DNA of 64,000 bases from Cheilinus undulatus. Its lineage: Eukaryota; Chordata; Actinopteri; Labriformes; Labridae. Each line of letters begins with the position of its first letter. Positions within the stretch are counted from its first letter, which is position 1. Of this stretch, positions 36,465-48,071 are shown in pieces. Made by a program: the position numbers and the translations under genes. The stretch spans positions 21,992,329 through 22,056,328 of the forward strand of contig NC_054877.1 of the NCBI RefSeq assembly GCF_018320785.1. The letters run 5' to 3'. The notes beneath the pieces were generated by a model. The model saw only the letters and a program-made list of their open reading frames with translations. It was not told where the DNA came from and did no database searches.

Positions 36465-37651
36465 TCAGTGAGAAACTTCTTGATGACACTCTGAGTCATC
36501 AAGCAAGTCACTCGATCCTGGGATCCTCTTCCCATTCCAGGAAGAGACACACCAGCAACGGGCCGGCGGTCCAACCAGAGATGACTCACACTGTGAAAGA
36601 TAAACAGGCATGGTTAACTGCAGGAATAAATCACCCGATGATTTAGGATGAATCTCCTTAAACAGGTGGACTAAATATGGAAGATCTGGACTTTCTCACC
36701 TGTTTGGCCTTGTAGAAGCCATACTTGTCACAGTTTGGAAGGTAGAAAGTTGTGAACTTCTCTCCTAGTTTCTGCTGAGAGCTGGCGATCATGTCAAGAG
36801 CTGCATGCAGTTCAATGTGACAGGGACCCTGAGAACCACAGACATGAAATCCATTATGCTTTCACCAAATATTTATGATTCCTTATTATCTTATAGGAAT
36901 CTACATCTCCTCATAAGCAAGTGCGCCCTCTAGTGGAAGGAAGCCAGATCATTTTGAAGCACCCTCTTCAGTCAGCTTGAAGTTACCCTTACCTCTTGAA
37001 CCAGTTCGTTACGGATGGCGTTGATCTTTGCCTTGATACTCTCTTGGCCTTCAGCTGTGTTTTGGTGATCAAGGGGAAGGTTGAGACTCAGTAGGTAGTG
37101 CAAGGAGCCTTGGTCAGAAGCTGTATCAGCTTCTTCTGTAACAGTTACAGAGAATTTAAACTTAATAAGGGACATTTTTCAAGTCAGCATTGCCTAATGT
37201 CTATCCCTTACCATATTTGTTGCTCTAAAATATTTACATTTAAAGAACTTAAAAGTAGAAAACATAAAAGACATGAAAGATAAAATAAAAAAAAACTTAT
37301 GCTACCTTGACCCAAGTCTTCAGTGCAGACCCCCTGGCCTCTGGTCAGAGCATGGAGTGGTCTGGCCTCACCAGGCCTCGGAGTGCAGCGCAGACCCTCC
37401 CCACAGTGGGCTGTGTGAACCCCACAGGACGCTCCTTTCTCCAAAGCACAGGCCATACAGCAGCCACATCCAGGCTCCCTCAGCACCTGCCTGCAGTCTG
37501 CTGTGATGGCAGGACACTCGTTCAGTTTCTCTTGCGAGCACAGGGCACAGCGGATAGGCTCTGGTCCCAAAACCGGGGATGACCTCACCGCAGCTATGAC
37601 AGCCACAGCTAGTGCTGCCACAAATCTCAGCTTCTCATGTAATCCAGCCAT
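36465..37651 (-). CDS. igfbp1: Insulin-like growth factor-binding protein 1
   Basis: A secreted IGF-binding protein that restrains IGF action; in vertebrates it is mainly hepatic and responds to stress and fasting. The exons in gene order are 37306-37651, 36993-37135, 36700-36828 and 36465-36590, all GT-AG and in frame, giving 247 residues. There is a signal peptide (FVAALAVAVIAAVRS), then the N-domain with CALCSQEKL, GCGCCMAC, CGEGLRC and PLHALTRGQG, a match to binding protein 1. The linker is short and acidic. The thyroglobulin domain has GPCHIEL, YLPNCDKYGFYKAKQC, CWCVSSWNGKRIPG and a final cysteine. The integrin-binding RGD of the human C-terminus is missing; the same place reads SSDLLDDSEC. 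There is no basic patch of the type seen in igfbp3. It is convergent with igfbp3. Confidence 0.96.
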
Positions 37652-37732
37652 CTCAAGTAAACAAGTTCTTCTATCTGGATAGCTCAGCTCAAGTGTAGAG
37701 TAGTTTCTAAACTCCTTTCTCTGAAGCAGCAG

Positions 37733-37742
37733 TATTTATATA
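37733..37742 (-). promoter_or_regulatory. igfbp1: TATA box of igfbp1
   Basis: On the gene strand the sequence reads tatataaata, about 85 bp upstream of the ATG. That fits a 5'UTR of about 50 bp. Confidence 0.65.
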
Positions 37743-38545
37743 GAGATCCGGCCTCTTGAGGAGTTAATGATTGACACACTGACCACGAATAAAATTTTTT
37801 TTGACTAAGCAGCTGGAAACGGTGGATGACCCTGCTTGACGTGCGTAGATCCAGGTTCACGAGGTCTGTTGTCAATATTGACTTAGGAACATTAAAGTGA
37901 TTGTACATCAAAACAACCCTGTTTTTGGACAACCAAATTACCAACCTCTGTCTTTACCTGAGGTTAGGAAAACAATCACACAGATGCTGCTTTTGGAAGA
38001 AATGTGTCAATAAAACAGTAATAGCTAACATCCGCAATAAGTAACAATTCATGAAGTTATAGCCTATGAGCTAATGACTGGTGAATATAAAAGCTCCATT
38101 GTTATTTTGTTAAGTAATGTTGACGGATTGTTTTCAAACTTAAACCCTGTTTGTCCTTGCAGTGTCTTTGCTGAAGGTTCCTCTTATCAGGCAGACAGAA
38201 AAACAAGATCATTCCCCTTTAGCATTGCATAACCCTAACATTATGGATCGCTCTGCCTGAATCATAACATGTTTGTCTGAAGAAAGGCGCTAGTAATTGG
38301 TTGTTTCTTTGGTGTAGTATTATGTAGTATAACTATATGTATGGCAAATGCCAGATACCTCTACTTACTAAATCTACACAATAACAGCACTCATGCAGTG
38401 TACTCTATGTGACCCCCAGCCTTTCATTTTGAAACTTTTTTTTTTTTAACAGAACAGGGATTTATAATACAACTAAAACGGGATCATGCTGAACAAGAAA
38501 AAAGATTACTTTGTACTCATGGACAGTCTAGTTCAACAGGATTGT
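37743..38545. other. igfbp1 upstream region
   Basis: No frame with a domain and no named repeat. It likely includes promoter sequence; I do not identify specific factor sites with confidence. Confidence 0.4.
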
Positions 38546-38547
38546 TA

Positions 38548-40288
38548 ATAGAGATGCTCCAATGCCATTTTTTCCTTCTGGGTACTGATTCCAATGAGCA
38601 TTGGCTATCAGCCGATACCAAATACTGTTGGTGTTAACTTTCTGGATTGACTGTGCCGTGCCGTTGTTGACTGCCCATCATAACGAATTCTTGGGAACAT
38701 GATATGGACGTTAGCACTTGAGCTAGCAGCAATGTATGATCAAAAATGGATTGTAAAAAACAGATTAAAAGATGTTTAATATCAGATCTACTGGTGTCAA
38801 TCTTTAAAATCCCCAAGGGGCCCAAATTCCAGGCTTGGTTGAAAAGCTTCCTTATGGACAACAAAGGCATGGATAGCATCATTAGAATGGTGCAACGGCT
38901 AGCTTCAAGAGGAGAAAAAAAATAGTAAATAGTAATAACCTGTGTCACTTCTTGTTGTGTACAGCAACACTGGTCTGAAGTGATTCTACACAAAACTAAC
39001 TATACTGTATAATGGGCCTGCCCCGTTTGTGATTTACTGATAATGTAAATGTATGCGGGTTGGATCAGTAGCATTGGTGCTAGCATTCATCCTGGCTAAC
39101 AGCTGATAATAGTACTATTTGGGTTCTGATGTTCAAATTATTTAATTGTGCCACTTTTTTTTCCAACCACATTTTACCAGCTTTTCTTCCTATTTTTCCA
39201 CCTTTCACCTATTTTTGCCATCTTTCACCAATTTTTAAGACTCTTTTGGTGCTTTCAACCCCATCTTGGCCACTTTTAATTAATTTTTGTCCATTATTTG
39301 CCAGTTTTAACCATATTTTTTGTTATCCTTTGCTATGTCTAACCAGCAACCCATTTTTGAAAACATGTTTTTCCGCCAGTTTTTCTGGCCATTCTTGCCC
39401 CATGCCCAAAGGTTTTGAATTCTTTTGCCACTTCTTTGCCATTTAGCAATTTTTGCCATTTCTTGCCATTTCTAACCAACATTGTAACTTACAACCCTGG
39501 TTTTTACCACCTTCAGCCATTTTAACCCATTTTGCCACCTTTTGTCATTTCATGCCATTTTCTAACTACTTTTCCCAGTTTTTCCTGTCAATGTTTGCCA
39601 CATTTTTGCAATTTCAAACCAATTTTTGCCATCTTTCACCCATTTTTGCCACTTTTATCCAATTTTTGCCATCTTTTGATACTTTTTACTTGTATTTGCT
39701 ACTTTTTATCATTTTTTGCATGTCCTGCCTTTTCTTGCCAAACTTGCTACTTTTGCCATTTCTTTTAACCACCTGTCACCATTTTTAACCTTTTTTGCCA
39801 CCTTTTGCCATTTTAACCCATTTTTTGCCCCTTTTAACCAAATCTTTTCCCTATTTTTTTTTACCACTTTCCCCCCTTCTTTTTGTCATTTTTGCAAGTA
39901 TCTAATTATTGATCCCCAAAGTTGTCTCACTTTCTTCTACACTATCCTAATAAAGGTCGCTCTATTTTTTTGAAAAGGGATTTACATCTTGAGAAGGGCT
40001 ACATTGCATTACAACATAAATACATTAAATTCATTTTTGTTTCTCTGATAAGAGTGATTAGTCAGGTAAAAATGAAATATAGTTTTCACAGCCTAGCTAT
40101 AAAAATGGACCATGACTTCGCTGACCTTGCTGACAGGGCCCTGGAAGGCTCTCCCCTTTATCCCCTCTTATGGGCAGCCTTGCTTGCCGATACAAATACC
40201 AGCACTTTCAGCAGTTATGGAAGTATTTCTGATACTTGTATTAGAATCAGACCAATACTAGTTATTAGCCATATATCTCTATTGTCAT
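38548..40288. mobile_element. Inverted-repeat element containing a T/C-rich array
   Basis: The left end reads agagatgctccaatgccatt and then has atcagccgataccaaatact. The right end, on the other strand, reads atagagatatatggctaata with gtatcggcaa inside. This is the layout of the fish elements that carry 'gatgctcc' and 'ccgatacc' text. Most of the interior is the T/C-rich array listed separately. No transposase is seen. Confidence 0.5.
39140..39895 (+). repeat. T/C-rich degenerate minisatellite
   Basis: Some 750 bp are made of variants of a roughly 20-bp word, tttttgccacttttaaccaa. The plus strand is strongly pyrimidine-rich. Open frames rich in Phe, Cys, His and Leu in all three plus frames are by-products of the repeat. 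Confidence 0.8.
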
Positions 40289-40289
40289 A

Positions 40290-41110
40290 GTAAAGGGTCC
40301 AGGCTGCGCCTGGCCAAATTGAGGCCTAAACAGACTCTGAAATGATACCCCAACCATGACAAGACTTGACAATACTAATACAAAATTCTCTTAAAATAAC
40401 TATTAAAAAATAACTAAAAAAAATATTATTACAAGAATTATTAATACAAAGTCTTTGTAATTTAGCCTAAGTATAAAAATTATGTTTTAAATTTCCATCT
40501 GTCTTTTTTTTTTCAAAAAAGGTAATCACTGTGGGTTAATTATTTTCATTGTAACATTAATCCCACTTTATTAGCTATCTGTTTTTATGTGGGTCTTCTC
40601 TTCAAAATTAAACTAGCATAAACCAGCTCATCTTGCAGTTTATCATGGCACATGAAAAACATATTTTACTTTTAAAGAACAATATTCATAGAAGACATAT
40701 TCATTAAACTAATAGAAATGATAGTCAGCATATGCAACTCTATAAGTAATGATTTTGCAGCTGAGTTCCCCAAAGTTCCTTTGTATCCACAAAGAAAAAT
40801 GTCATAACCACATCTTACTGGTAACCAACAATGTGAAAACATAACCTCTTACCTATTGCCCCTCTAAAGTTCAATAAACTACTACTATCTTTGTGTGTGG
40901 GTGTACCTGTGTGACGATGTTTGAAGAGCATGCTTAGGCCACTCAAATAGTGTTTTACACAGACATTTAAATTAAAGAACACTGAGTTTGTGGTAAATAT
41001 GTTGGGAAGTGTTTAAATAACTTCATGCTAAGTCTGTATTTAACAAAGTAGAAACTCATGTAGCATGACACCATATTGCTTCTTTAGTTGAAAGGCCTTT
41101 TATATTGTAC
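40290..41110. other. Intergenic, nothing recognised
   Basis: AT-rich sequence without a credible gene. Confidence 0.4.
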
Positions 41111-41117
41111 TGGGACT

Positions 41118-41123
41118 TTTATT
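41118..41123 (-). terminator. Polyadenylation signal candidate of the 41222-41878 gene
   Basis: TTTATT on the plus strand gives AATAAA about 100 bp beyond the stop at 41222. This supports the three-exon gene model. Confidence 0.5.
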
Positions 41124-41221
41124 CCACGGCAGTGCCAGGCAAAATAATCCATGAAGAATTTGTTCTACGTTCAGAGCTCCACAAAGAGGTCATGTTAGCA
41201 TGCCCAGCACCCTGTGAGGAG

Positions 41222-41878
41222 TTACTCAACTACTAGCTGGTACGTTGTTGCCTCCTCAATGTTGACCATCAGGTCCACCAGCCACTGAGGAAAGGTCTCC
41301 TGTTTGGAGATATTTTTATGGCATTTGTAAGAAAAACACTAAAATCAAATCTTTTTTATAAGTAACTTGAACTAAAACTTACAGTCACAGCTGCCTTCCT
41401 TGCTCTTTTGTTGACTCTCTTCCTCTGAGCTGCTGGAGGTTTGGGTTTTTTCCATTTCATCTTGGAGGCCTGAATTAAAAGATCAAAATCTCTTTTCCAT
41501 GAGTTGTTTGTTGTCAAATTTATGATTTTTCATGAAACTTACCTTTATTTCAAGTTCACCATTGCTGGACCTCCTCTTATGTCTCTTATGTCTTCTTGGA
41601 TCTCTGAAATTAATTTTTTCCTCCTGCTGATTGCTGGTAGATTGCATTTCTGAAAAACTTCCAGAACAGCTGAGAGAACGAGACAGTCGGTTAGGTCTCA
41701 GAGACCTCAGTGAAACAGCATGATCTTCATCCTCCTCACTCTGGACTTCTGCCATGGCCTCCTTTGTCTCCATGCCTTCTCTTATTTGAATGTCTTCTCT
41801 TGTTTTGCCTCCTTTGATTTCCTTCTCTGGCTCTGGCTCTTCCTGCATCGGATCCAGATGTTGGCTCTGAATCATCAT
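41222..41878 (-). CDS. Unrecognised three-exon gene, 166-residue basic protein
   Basis: I do not recognise this protein. The exons in gene order are 41543-41878, 41383-41469 and 41222-41299. Donors (GTAAGT twice) and acceptors fit and all junctions are phase 0, with a TAA stop. The frame upstream of the ATG at 41878 is closed by a TGA. An acceptor at about 41900 and a GTAAGT donor at 41982 suggest a non-coding 5' exon ending at 41983. The N-half is acidic and charged (EEPEPEKEIKGG, EVQSEEDEDH), then serine- and arginine-rich (RSLRPNRLSRSLSCSGS, RRHKRHKRRSS). Exon 2 is highly basic (KMKWKKPKPPAAQRKRVNKR), likely a nuclear or nucleic-acid-binding tract. The last 25 residues are compact (ETFPQWLVDLMVNIEEATTY, ending VVE). 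No signal peptide or membrane segment is seen. Confidence 0.7.
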
Positions 41879-42059
41879 GTTCTTTCACATACAGAGGGCC
41901 TAATTGACACAATTTTAGTTTTGACTAACTTCTTTACTAATAATTAATGAAAGCATCTGTTAAAAAGTGCATTTTAACTTACTTGTTGCTTTTGAATGTC
42001 CATGTAGCTTGCTGAAGTCCTGTGTGCTCTGATAGTAAATACTCTGCAGTATCAGGCAG

Positions 42060-42592
42060 TAATTAGTAGATTATTGAAATCAGGTGCTGAGGCTTAACTA
42101 CACTGAGGTAACAGGTGGAGGTGGATGCCCTTTCTGACACATAAGGCTAACGCATCAATGTAGCCTGAGAAAAACAACAGATCTATAAATGAAATCTATT
42201 TTTTATTGTCACATATTGTTAAGCAACAGTACTTTAGTGGGACACCAACTTCAGGTACTAAGTTCAGTGTATCTGTCATGAGGAGTAGTGTCAGCCAGTC
42301 ACCACAGCATTATGTAAGCTAACAAAAAAAGGATGTTGTCATCCAGAGCTTTTGGCGCTTGACCAACTCTAAAATAAGAGGTAAAGGATATTAAGGCCTC
42401 TTCCCAAATCCATCTGTGTTTTTTACTTTTATTCATCATATCTCTAAAATGTTAAATATTAAACACTGTCATATGATATGTCTTATGGATATAACCTTCT
42501 TGTTTTTTATGAAATTAGTCTGTATAGGAAATATAGCAAATTAACTGGACATGCTTACATTGTCAGAGTAAGAAACGATTTTTTAAAAAAGA
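42060..42592. other. Intergenic, nothing recognised
   Basis: It contains the presumed start region of the preceding minus-strand gene. No TATA box or CpG-rich block is evident. Confidence 0.4.
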
Positions 42593-42757
42593 TTTATATT
42601 TGGGCTGTTTATGCCTTAACTGACAGAGGAGGACAACTGGAAACAGGGGTGAGAGAGCTGGGGAGAGACATGAGGTTTAGGTGTCACAAGCAGAATTCAA
42701 ACCTGTGCCGACCTCTTACATGGGGCGTGCCTTAAACCACTTGGCCACCTGCGCCCC
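42593..42757 (-). repeat. tRNA-derived SINE
   Basis: On the minus strand it begins ggggcgcaggtggccaagtg (A-box region) and carries gcacaggtttgaattctgct (B-box region). Its body ends ttaaggcataaacagccc, similar to the SINE at 26612. Confidence 0.75.
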
Positions 42758-43463
42758 AGAAATGAGGATTTTAATGGAAATGATGGATGTGTTCTTCAAA
42801 CATCTGCCATCAGAGAAAAACCCACATTTTGCAGCAATTACTGGCAGACCTATAGGCATTACAGCTATCAATTTTCCAAGGTAATCTAATGAGAGTTCAC
42901 CTCATGCTTCCTGGAGCATCTCCCACAAGATGGTTTGGTTTGATGGAGTCTTCTTTTGTACCATACAGTTAAGCCGCTCCCACAACAGCTCAATAGGGTT
43001 CAGATCCAGAGACCGTGCTTGCCAATCCATTGAAGCCAGAATTCTGGCTGACTGCTTATTCTTTAAATATTGCAGACACATCTTGGAGGTGTGTTTTTGG
43101 TAATTATCCTGTTGTAGGATGAAAATGGCCCCAATCAAGTGCAGTCCACGGGGTATGGCATGGAAGTTGCAAAATCTTGTGATAGCTTTTCTTCCTCAAG
43201 GTCCCAGTCTGACCAAATCGACTAATTTACCACCTCCAAAGCACCATCCCGCTGCCTCCACCATACTTGACAGGTGGTTTTAAGCGTTGTTCTTGCATCT
43301 TTTCATATGTTCTGTGTCTCACAAATTGACAAAATTGATCTGAAGACCTCAAACTTGTACTCATCTGTCCACAACACCTTCCAGTCTTCCAGTGTCCAGT
43401 GTCTGTTCTTTTTTTGCCCGAATTACCAAATGAATGTGCCATAATTTTCTTCAGCTAACCAGA

Positions 43464-45410
43464 GAAAAAAACTGAGGTGGTTGTTTTTGGACCCAAGGGG
43501 AAATGTCTAAAAATCAGCATGCAGCTCCAGTCACTTCAGTTAAAAACCTCAGACCAGGCCAGAAATCTGGGTGTTGTCATGAATTCAGACCTGAATTTTA
43601 AAAACCACATAAAAACAATAACAAAGTCGGCTTATTAACACCTCAAGAATATTTCTAGGATTAAAGGACTAACGTTGCAGTGGGACCTTGAAAAACTTGT
43701 CCATGCATTTATCTTCAGTTAAGTTGATTTCTGTGACAGTATCTTTACTGGTCTGCCTAAAAAGTCAATCAGACAGCTGCAGCTGATTCAGAACGCTGCA
43801 GCTCGAGCCCTCACTAGACCAAGAGAGTGGACCATATCATTCCTGTTCTGAGGTCTCTACACTAGCTCCCTGTCTCTCAGAAAATAGACTTTAAGTTACA
43901 CTATATTGCCAAAAGTATTCACTCACCCATCCAAATAATTGAAGTCAGGTGTTCCAATCACTTCCATGGCCACAGATGTATAAAATCAAGTACCTAGGCA
44001 TGCAGACTGTTTCTACAACTTTGCCAAAGGAAGGGTCGCTCTCAGGAGCTCAGTGAATTCCAACGTGGTACTGTGATAGGATATCTGCAAACTTCATGTG
44101 GCCTTCCGATTAGCTCAAGAACAGTGCGTAGAGAGCTTTATGGAATGGGTTTCCACGGCCGAACAGCTGCTGACAAGCCATATATCACCAAGTGCAATGC
44201 AAAGCGTCGGATGCAGTGGTGTAAAGCACGCCACCACTGGACTCTAGAGCAGTGGAGATTCATTCTCTGGAGTGACGAATCGCGCTACTCCATCTGGCAA
44301 TCTGATGGATGATTTTAGGTTTGGCGGTTGCCAGGAGAATGGTACTTGTCTGACTGCATTGTGCCAAGTGTAAAGTTTGGTGGAGGGGAGATTATGGTGT
44401 GGGGTTGTTTTCAGGAGCTGGGCTTGGCTCCTTAGTTCCAGTGAAAGGAACTAGCAGTTTTGGACAATTCCATGCTCCCAACTTTGTGGGAAAAGTCTGG
44501 GGATGGCCCCTTCCTGTTCCAACAACTGGGCACCAGTGCACAAAGCAAGGTCCATAAAGACATGGATGAGAGAGTTTGGTGTGGATGAACTTGACTGACT
44601 GACCTCAACCCGACAGAACACTTTTGGGATGAATTAGAGCAGATACTGAGAGCCAGGCCGGCATCAGTGTGTAACCTCACAAATGCACTTCTGGAAGAAT
44701 GGTCAAAAATTCCCATAAACACACTCCTAACCTTGTGGAAAGCCTTCCCAGAAGAGTTGAAGCTGTTATAGCTACAAAGGGTGGACCAAAGTCACATTAA
44801 ACCCTATGGATTAAGAATGGGATGTTACTTAAGTTCATATGCAAGTCAAGGCAGGTGAGCAAATACTTTTGGCAATATAATGGACTCCTGTTATCTTATA
44901 AAGCACTGAATGGTCTAGGCCCGAAATACATCAGAGACCTTCTAGTCCAGTATGAACTATCCAGACTGCTCAGGTCATCTGGTGCAGGTCTGCTCTGTAT
45001 GCCTAGAGTCAGAACTAAACATGGAGAATCAGCGTTCAGTTTCTATGCACCATATATCTGGAACAAAATCCCAGAAAACATCAGGTCTGCAGAAAGTCTG
45101 AGCTCTTTTAAATCAAGGTTGAAGACACACCTGTACACCGCTACCTTTGACTAAAAAACGTTATCACTTTTCTGATTTTCTATTTTCACTCCAACCCTGC
45201 GCTGTAACTTTTACTTTAATGTCTGTGTTTTATCTTTTGTGGGTTTTATTTGCTGTTTTTAATCATCTTTTACATATTTCATTTAAAATGTTTCCATTGT
45301 GTTTCTTTGTTCCTTTGCCACTATATCTTAATGTCCTCTGTGAAGCACTTTGAATTGCCGTGTTGCTGAAATGCGCTATACAAATAAACTTGCCTTGCCT
45401 TCTCTGTCTT
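43464..45410 (+). mobile_element. 5'-truncated L2-like LINE, itself interrupted by a Tc1 element
   Basis: The left part (43464-43898) encodes the end of a reverse-transcriptase ORF (KTEVVVFGPKGK, ARNLGVVMNSDLNF, QLIQNAAARALTR). The right part (44883-45154) continues with LSYKALNGLGPKYI, CMPRVRTKHGESAFSFYAPY, WNKIPENIR and the stop. The 3' tail gaagcactttgaattgccgt, then gctatacaaataaacttgcc, is typical of fish L2-type LINEs. Frames are broken by stops. Confidence 0.85.
43899..44882 (+). mobile_element. Tc1-like transposon (family 5) inside the LINE
   Basis: The ends are cactatattgccaaaagtat and, at the right, aatacttttggcaatataatg, inverted repeats of a known fish Tc1 family. A TA precedes it; the right TA is mutated to GA. 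The plus-strand transposase frame at 44073-44312 reads RTAADKPYITKCNAKRRMQW then QWRFILWSDESRYSIWQSDG (first catalytic acid). Later parts are shifted. The element is about 984 bp. Its removal restores the LINE frame around LHYI/YNGLLLSYK. Confidence 0.9.
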
Positions 45411-45985
45411 TTTTTTACTGGCCAGTCTGAGATACGGCTTTTTCTTGGCAATTCAAGCATTCTGAAGTTGCCTCTCCATTGTTGATGCTGATGCTGGTGT
45501 TTGATGGGTACTGTTTAGTGCAGCTGCCAGTTGAGGACCTATGAAGCATCTTTGTCTTAAACTACACCCTCAGATGTTTGTCTTCTTGCATAGTTGTGCA
45601 TCGGGGGCCTCCCACTCCTTTTACTGTCCTTGTTAAAGCCAGTTTGCGCTGCTCTCTGAAGGGAGTAGTTAATAGCATAGTAGAGATTTGAAGTTTCCTC
45701 GCAATTTTCCACATTAAATAGCCTTCCTTTCTATGCACAACAATAGACAACAACAGAAGTTCTTTCTTTCTGGCCATCTGAGCCTGTAAACAACAACTGC
45801 TGATGCTGCAGATACTAAACTAACCTGAAAAAATGCCATGCTCCCTTTTTTCACTCTAAAATTCATCTGATTCATTTTAATTGTTTGTGAAATGGATAAA
45901 ATTGGTTGTGAACTGCATCAAAATATGTTTCCCTTTGGAAAACAAAGAAATCTGCAAGTAATCCCAAACTTTTGAGCAGTAGTCT

Positions 45986-46794
45986 ATATTGTAAATATAT
46001 GACTATATACCTTCAAAAATTCTTCATTTTTTAGGGTGGCCCTAATACACTGTCATACATTATGTTTCTAAAAAAAAAAAGAATATTGTTCATCTTATTT
46101 TGAAGACGGGGCCCAGTACCCCCCCAGAGATCTGTGGCAACCCCCTTACGGGTGCCTGTTTGGGAACCAATGCTTTAGGCCCTATCAGACTACAGAGTGT
46201 TTTTTTTTTTCATTTATGATGGCACCATGCCAGACTATAGGCCTGTACTGGCCGACAATTTAGACTCACTACAATGGTCATCCTGACAAATCAGTGTATG
46301 CTGTCATTATAATGTTATCTACTGCTGAGTATCAGGGTGGCAGGTCAAGGAGTGTTAACAATTATGGACTCATTACTATGTATGAATTGGAGGACAGTGA
46401 CTGACAATCCTTCAAAACAGTTTGAGATATGAATGTGATAATGTAAGCGAATGTATAGGGTCAGTGTCAGGATTTATGTAACTGACATCAGGTCAGGGTG
46501 TCAAACAAGATGCTAGAAAAAATCTAGTGTGCCAGTCTTGTCCAGTCCAGGCTTCCTGGGGGTGCTGTTAATTACATTGCTCTACAAGAGTATTTATTGT
46601 TACTGATGTTCATATTCTGACCCAACAATTAAAGACAGGCAGCAACAACAAAAAATCTGGCAAAACCTGTGCTGTCTGATCTAGCCATTATGGTCCCTTC
46701 GTTGCTTAATGTTATTGCCTGGAGTAGTTGAAATTAACCATGATAATTGAGGCTAACAGTTTCACTTCATAAGTCTTTACATGCATAGACTACA
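45986..46794. other. Intergenic, nothing recognised
   Basis: No domain-bearing frame or clear repeat. Confidence 0.4.
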
Positions 46795-47720
46795 GTAATG
46801 ACATTGTATTCAAATACATGTACTTTGATATGGATATGGAGTCAGCCTCCCTTTTGCAGCTATAACAACAGATTTTGGAGTGTTTCTGTGGGAGTTTGTG
46901 CCCATTCATTATTCATTATGTAGAGTATTTATGAGGTCATTCACTGATGTTGGATAAGAAGGCCTGGCTCACAATCTCCATTCCAGTTCATCCCAAAGAG
47001 GTCAGGCCTCTGTGCAGGCAAGTCAAGTTCTTCCATACCAAACTCATCAAACCATGTCTTTATAGTCCTTGCTTTGTGCACTGGGGTACAGTCATGCTGG
47101 AATATAAAAGGCCTTCTCCAAACTGCTGCCACAAAGTCAGAAGCACTGTCAAAATGTCTTGGTATGTTGAAGCATTAAGATTGCTCTTAACTGGAGATAA
47201 GGGGCCTAGTCCAAACCCTGACAAAATCAGCCCCATACCATTTTTCTACTGCTACCAAATGTCACAGTTGGCACAGTGCAGTCAGACAGGTGACGTTCTC
47301 CCGGCATCTGCCAAATCCAGGCTCGCCCATCTGACTGCCAAACAGAGAAGTGGGATTTGTCACATCTGATACTTGGCATTGAACGTGGTAATTTGGCCTT
47401 GGCCTTAACAGTCATTTACAGTTGCTGTTATTCCTAAATGCTTCAGATTTCAAATAATATCACTTACAGCTGACTATGGAATATTCATGGGGTGATGAAT
47501 CTTCACAAAAGTCGTTTTATAACTAAAGTGGCATCCTACCACAGTACCACACATTAAGGCACTGAGCTCTTCAGAACGACCCATTTTGAATCCCCACTGT
47601 TTGCAAATGGAGACTGCATGGCTAGGTGCTTCATTTTATATGCATGTGGCAACCAGTCTGATTGAAACACCTGAATTCAATAATCAACAGGTGTGGCCAA
47701 ATACTTCTGTCCATATAGTG
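46795..47720 (-). mobile_element. Tc1-like transposon (family 5 relative), degraded
   Basis: The right end reads ggccaaatacttctgtccat then atagtg before TA. On the minus strand, frames at 46941-47132 read FIFQHDCTPVHKARTIKTWF then EELDLPAQRPDLF (second catalytic region with the PAQSPDL motif mutated). The frame at 47227-47415 gives the earlier KSHFSVWQSDGRAWIWQMPG. The left end is eroded. Confidence 0.85.
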
Positions 47721-48071
47721 TACATATCATAATTAGCCTCGAGTTATTCAGCACCATTTCATTCTAAGGGAAACTGTGCTGTGCTGACAAAGCTGTAACA
47801 AGCTCAGTGTTTGTTAGCTTAACTGTAGAACTGATTGAGCCAATCGTACACCAACACTGGGAAAACAAATCTGGCTCCCACCCAGTGTTTGGGACGTAGT
47901 GACATTAATCTGGCTATGGGAGTAAACTGAGCAGCAAAATAAACTATTTTAACATACTTTTTCCGTGAAGAGTTAAACTGTTATTTAAAAGGATGAGATT
48001 GTTTGAAAGTTCAGAAAGTCAATGAAACCTTTAAAGTGACTGACCTAATTCAAAAGAGGTCCAACTAATTG

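Larger units (their letters stand above)
42770..45985 (-). mobile_element. Tc1-like transposon (family 4), interrupted by a LINE
   Basis: The right end is near cccaaacttttgagcagtag (to 45985); the left end is eroded. The transposase is on the minus strand in pieces. The N-terminal part is at 45562-45777 (MARKKELL, KIARKLQIS, TRTVKGVGGPR). The first catalytic region is at 43227-43442 (WKTGRCC, RLKPPVKYGGGSGMVLW). The C-terminal region at 42902-43138 has LDLNPIELLWERL with the third catalytic acid. Between 43463 and 45410 a LINE fragment splits the transposase at about the stretch before the first catalytic region. Confidence 0.85.

Noticed and set aside
37273-37582. Plus-strand frames across igfbp1 exon 1
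   Set aside because: Shadows of the minus-strand coding exon with its signal peptide and GCGCC motif.
29228-37651. Naming the pair igfbp5 and igfbp2 with tns1 next door (human chromosome 2 order)
   Set aside because: The igfbp1 protein has a short acidic linker and the LHALTRGQG text of type 1. The neighbour is adcy1, and the tensin end fits tensin-3.
39129-39973. Phe/Cys/His-rich proteins of up to 111 residues
   Set aside because: All three plus frames are open in the same T/C-rich array. The composition mirrors the repeat word.
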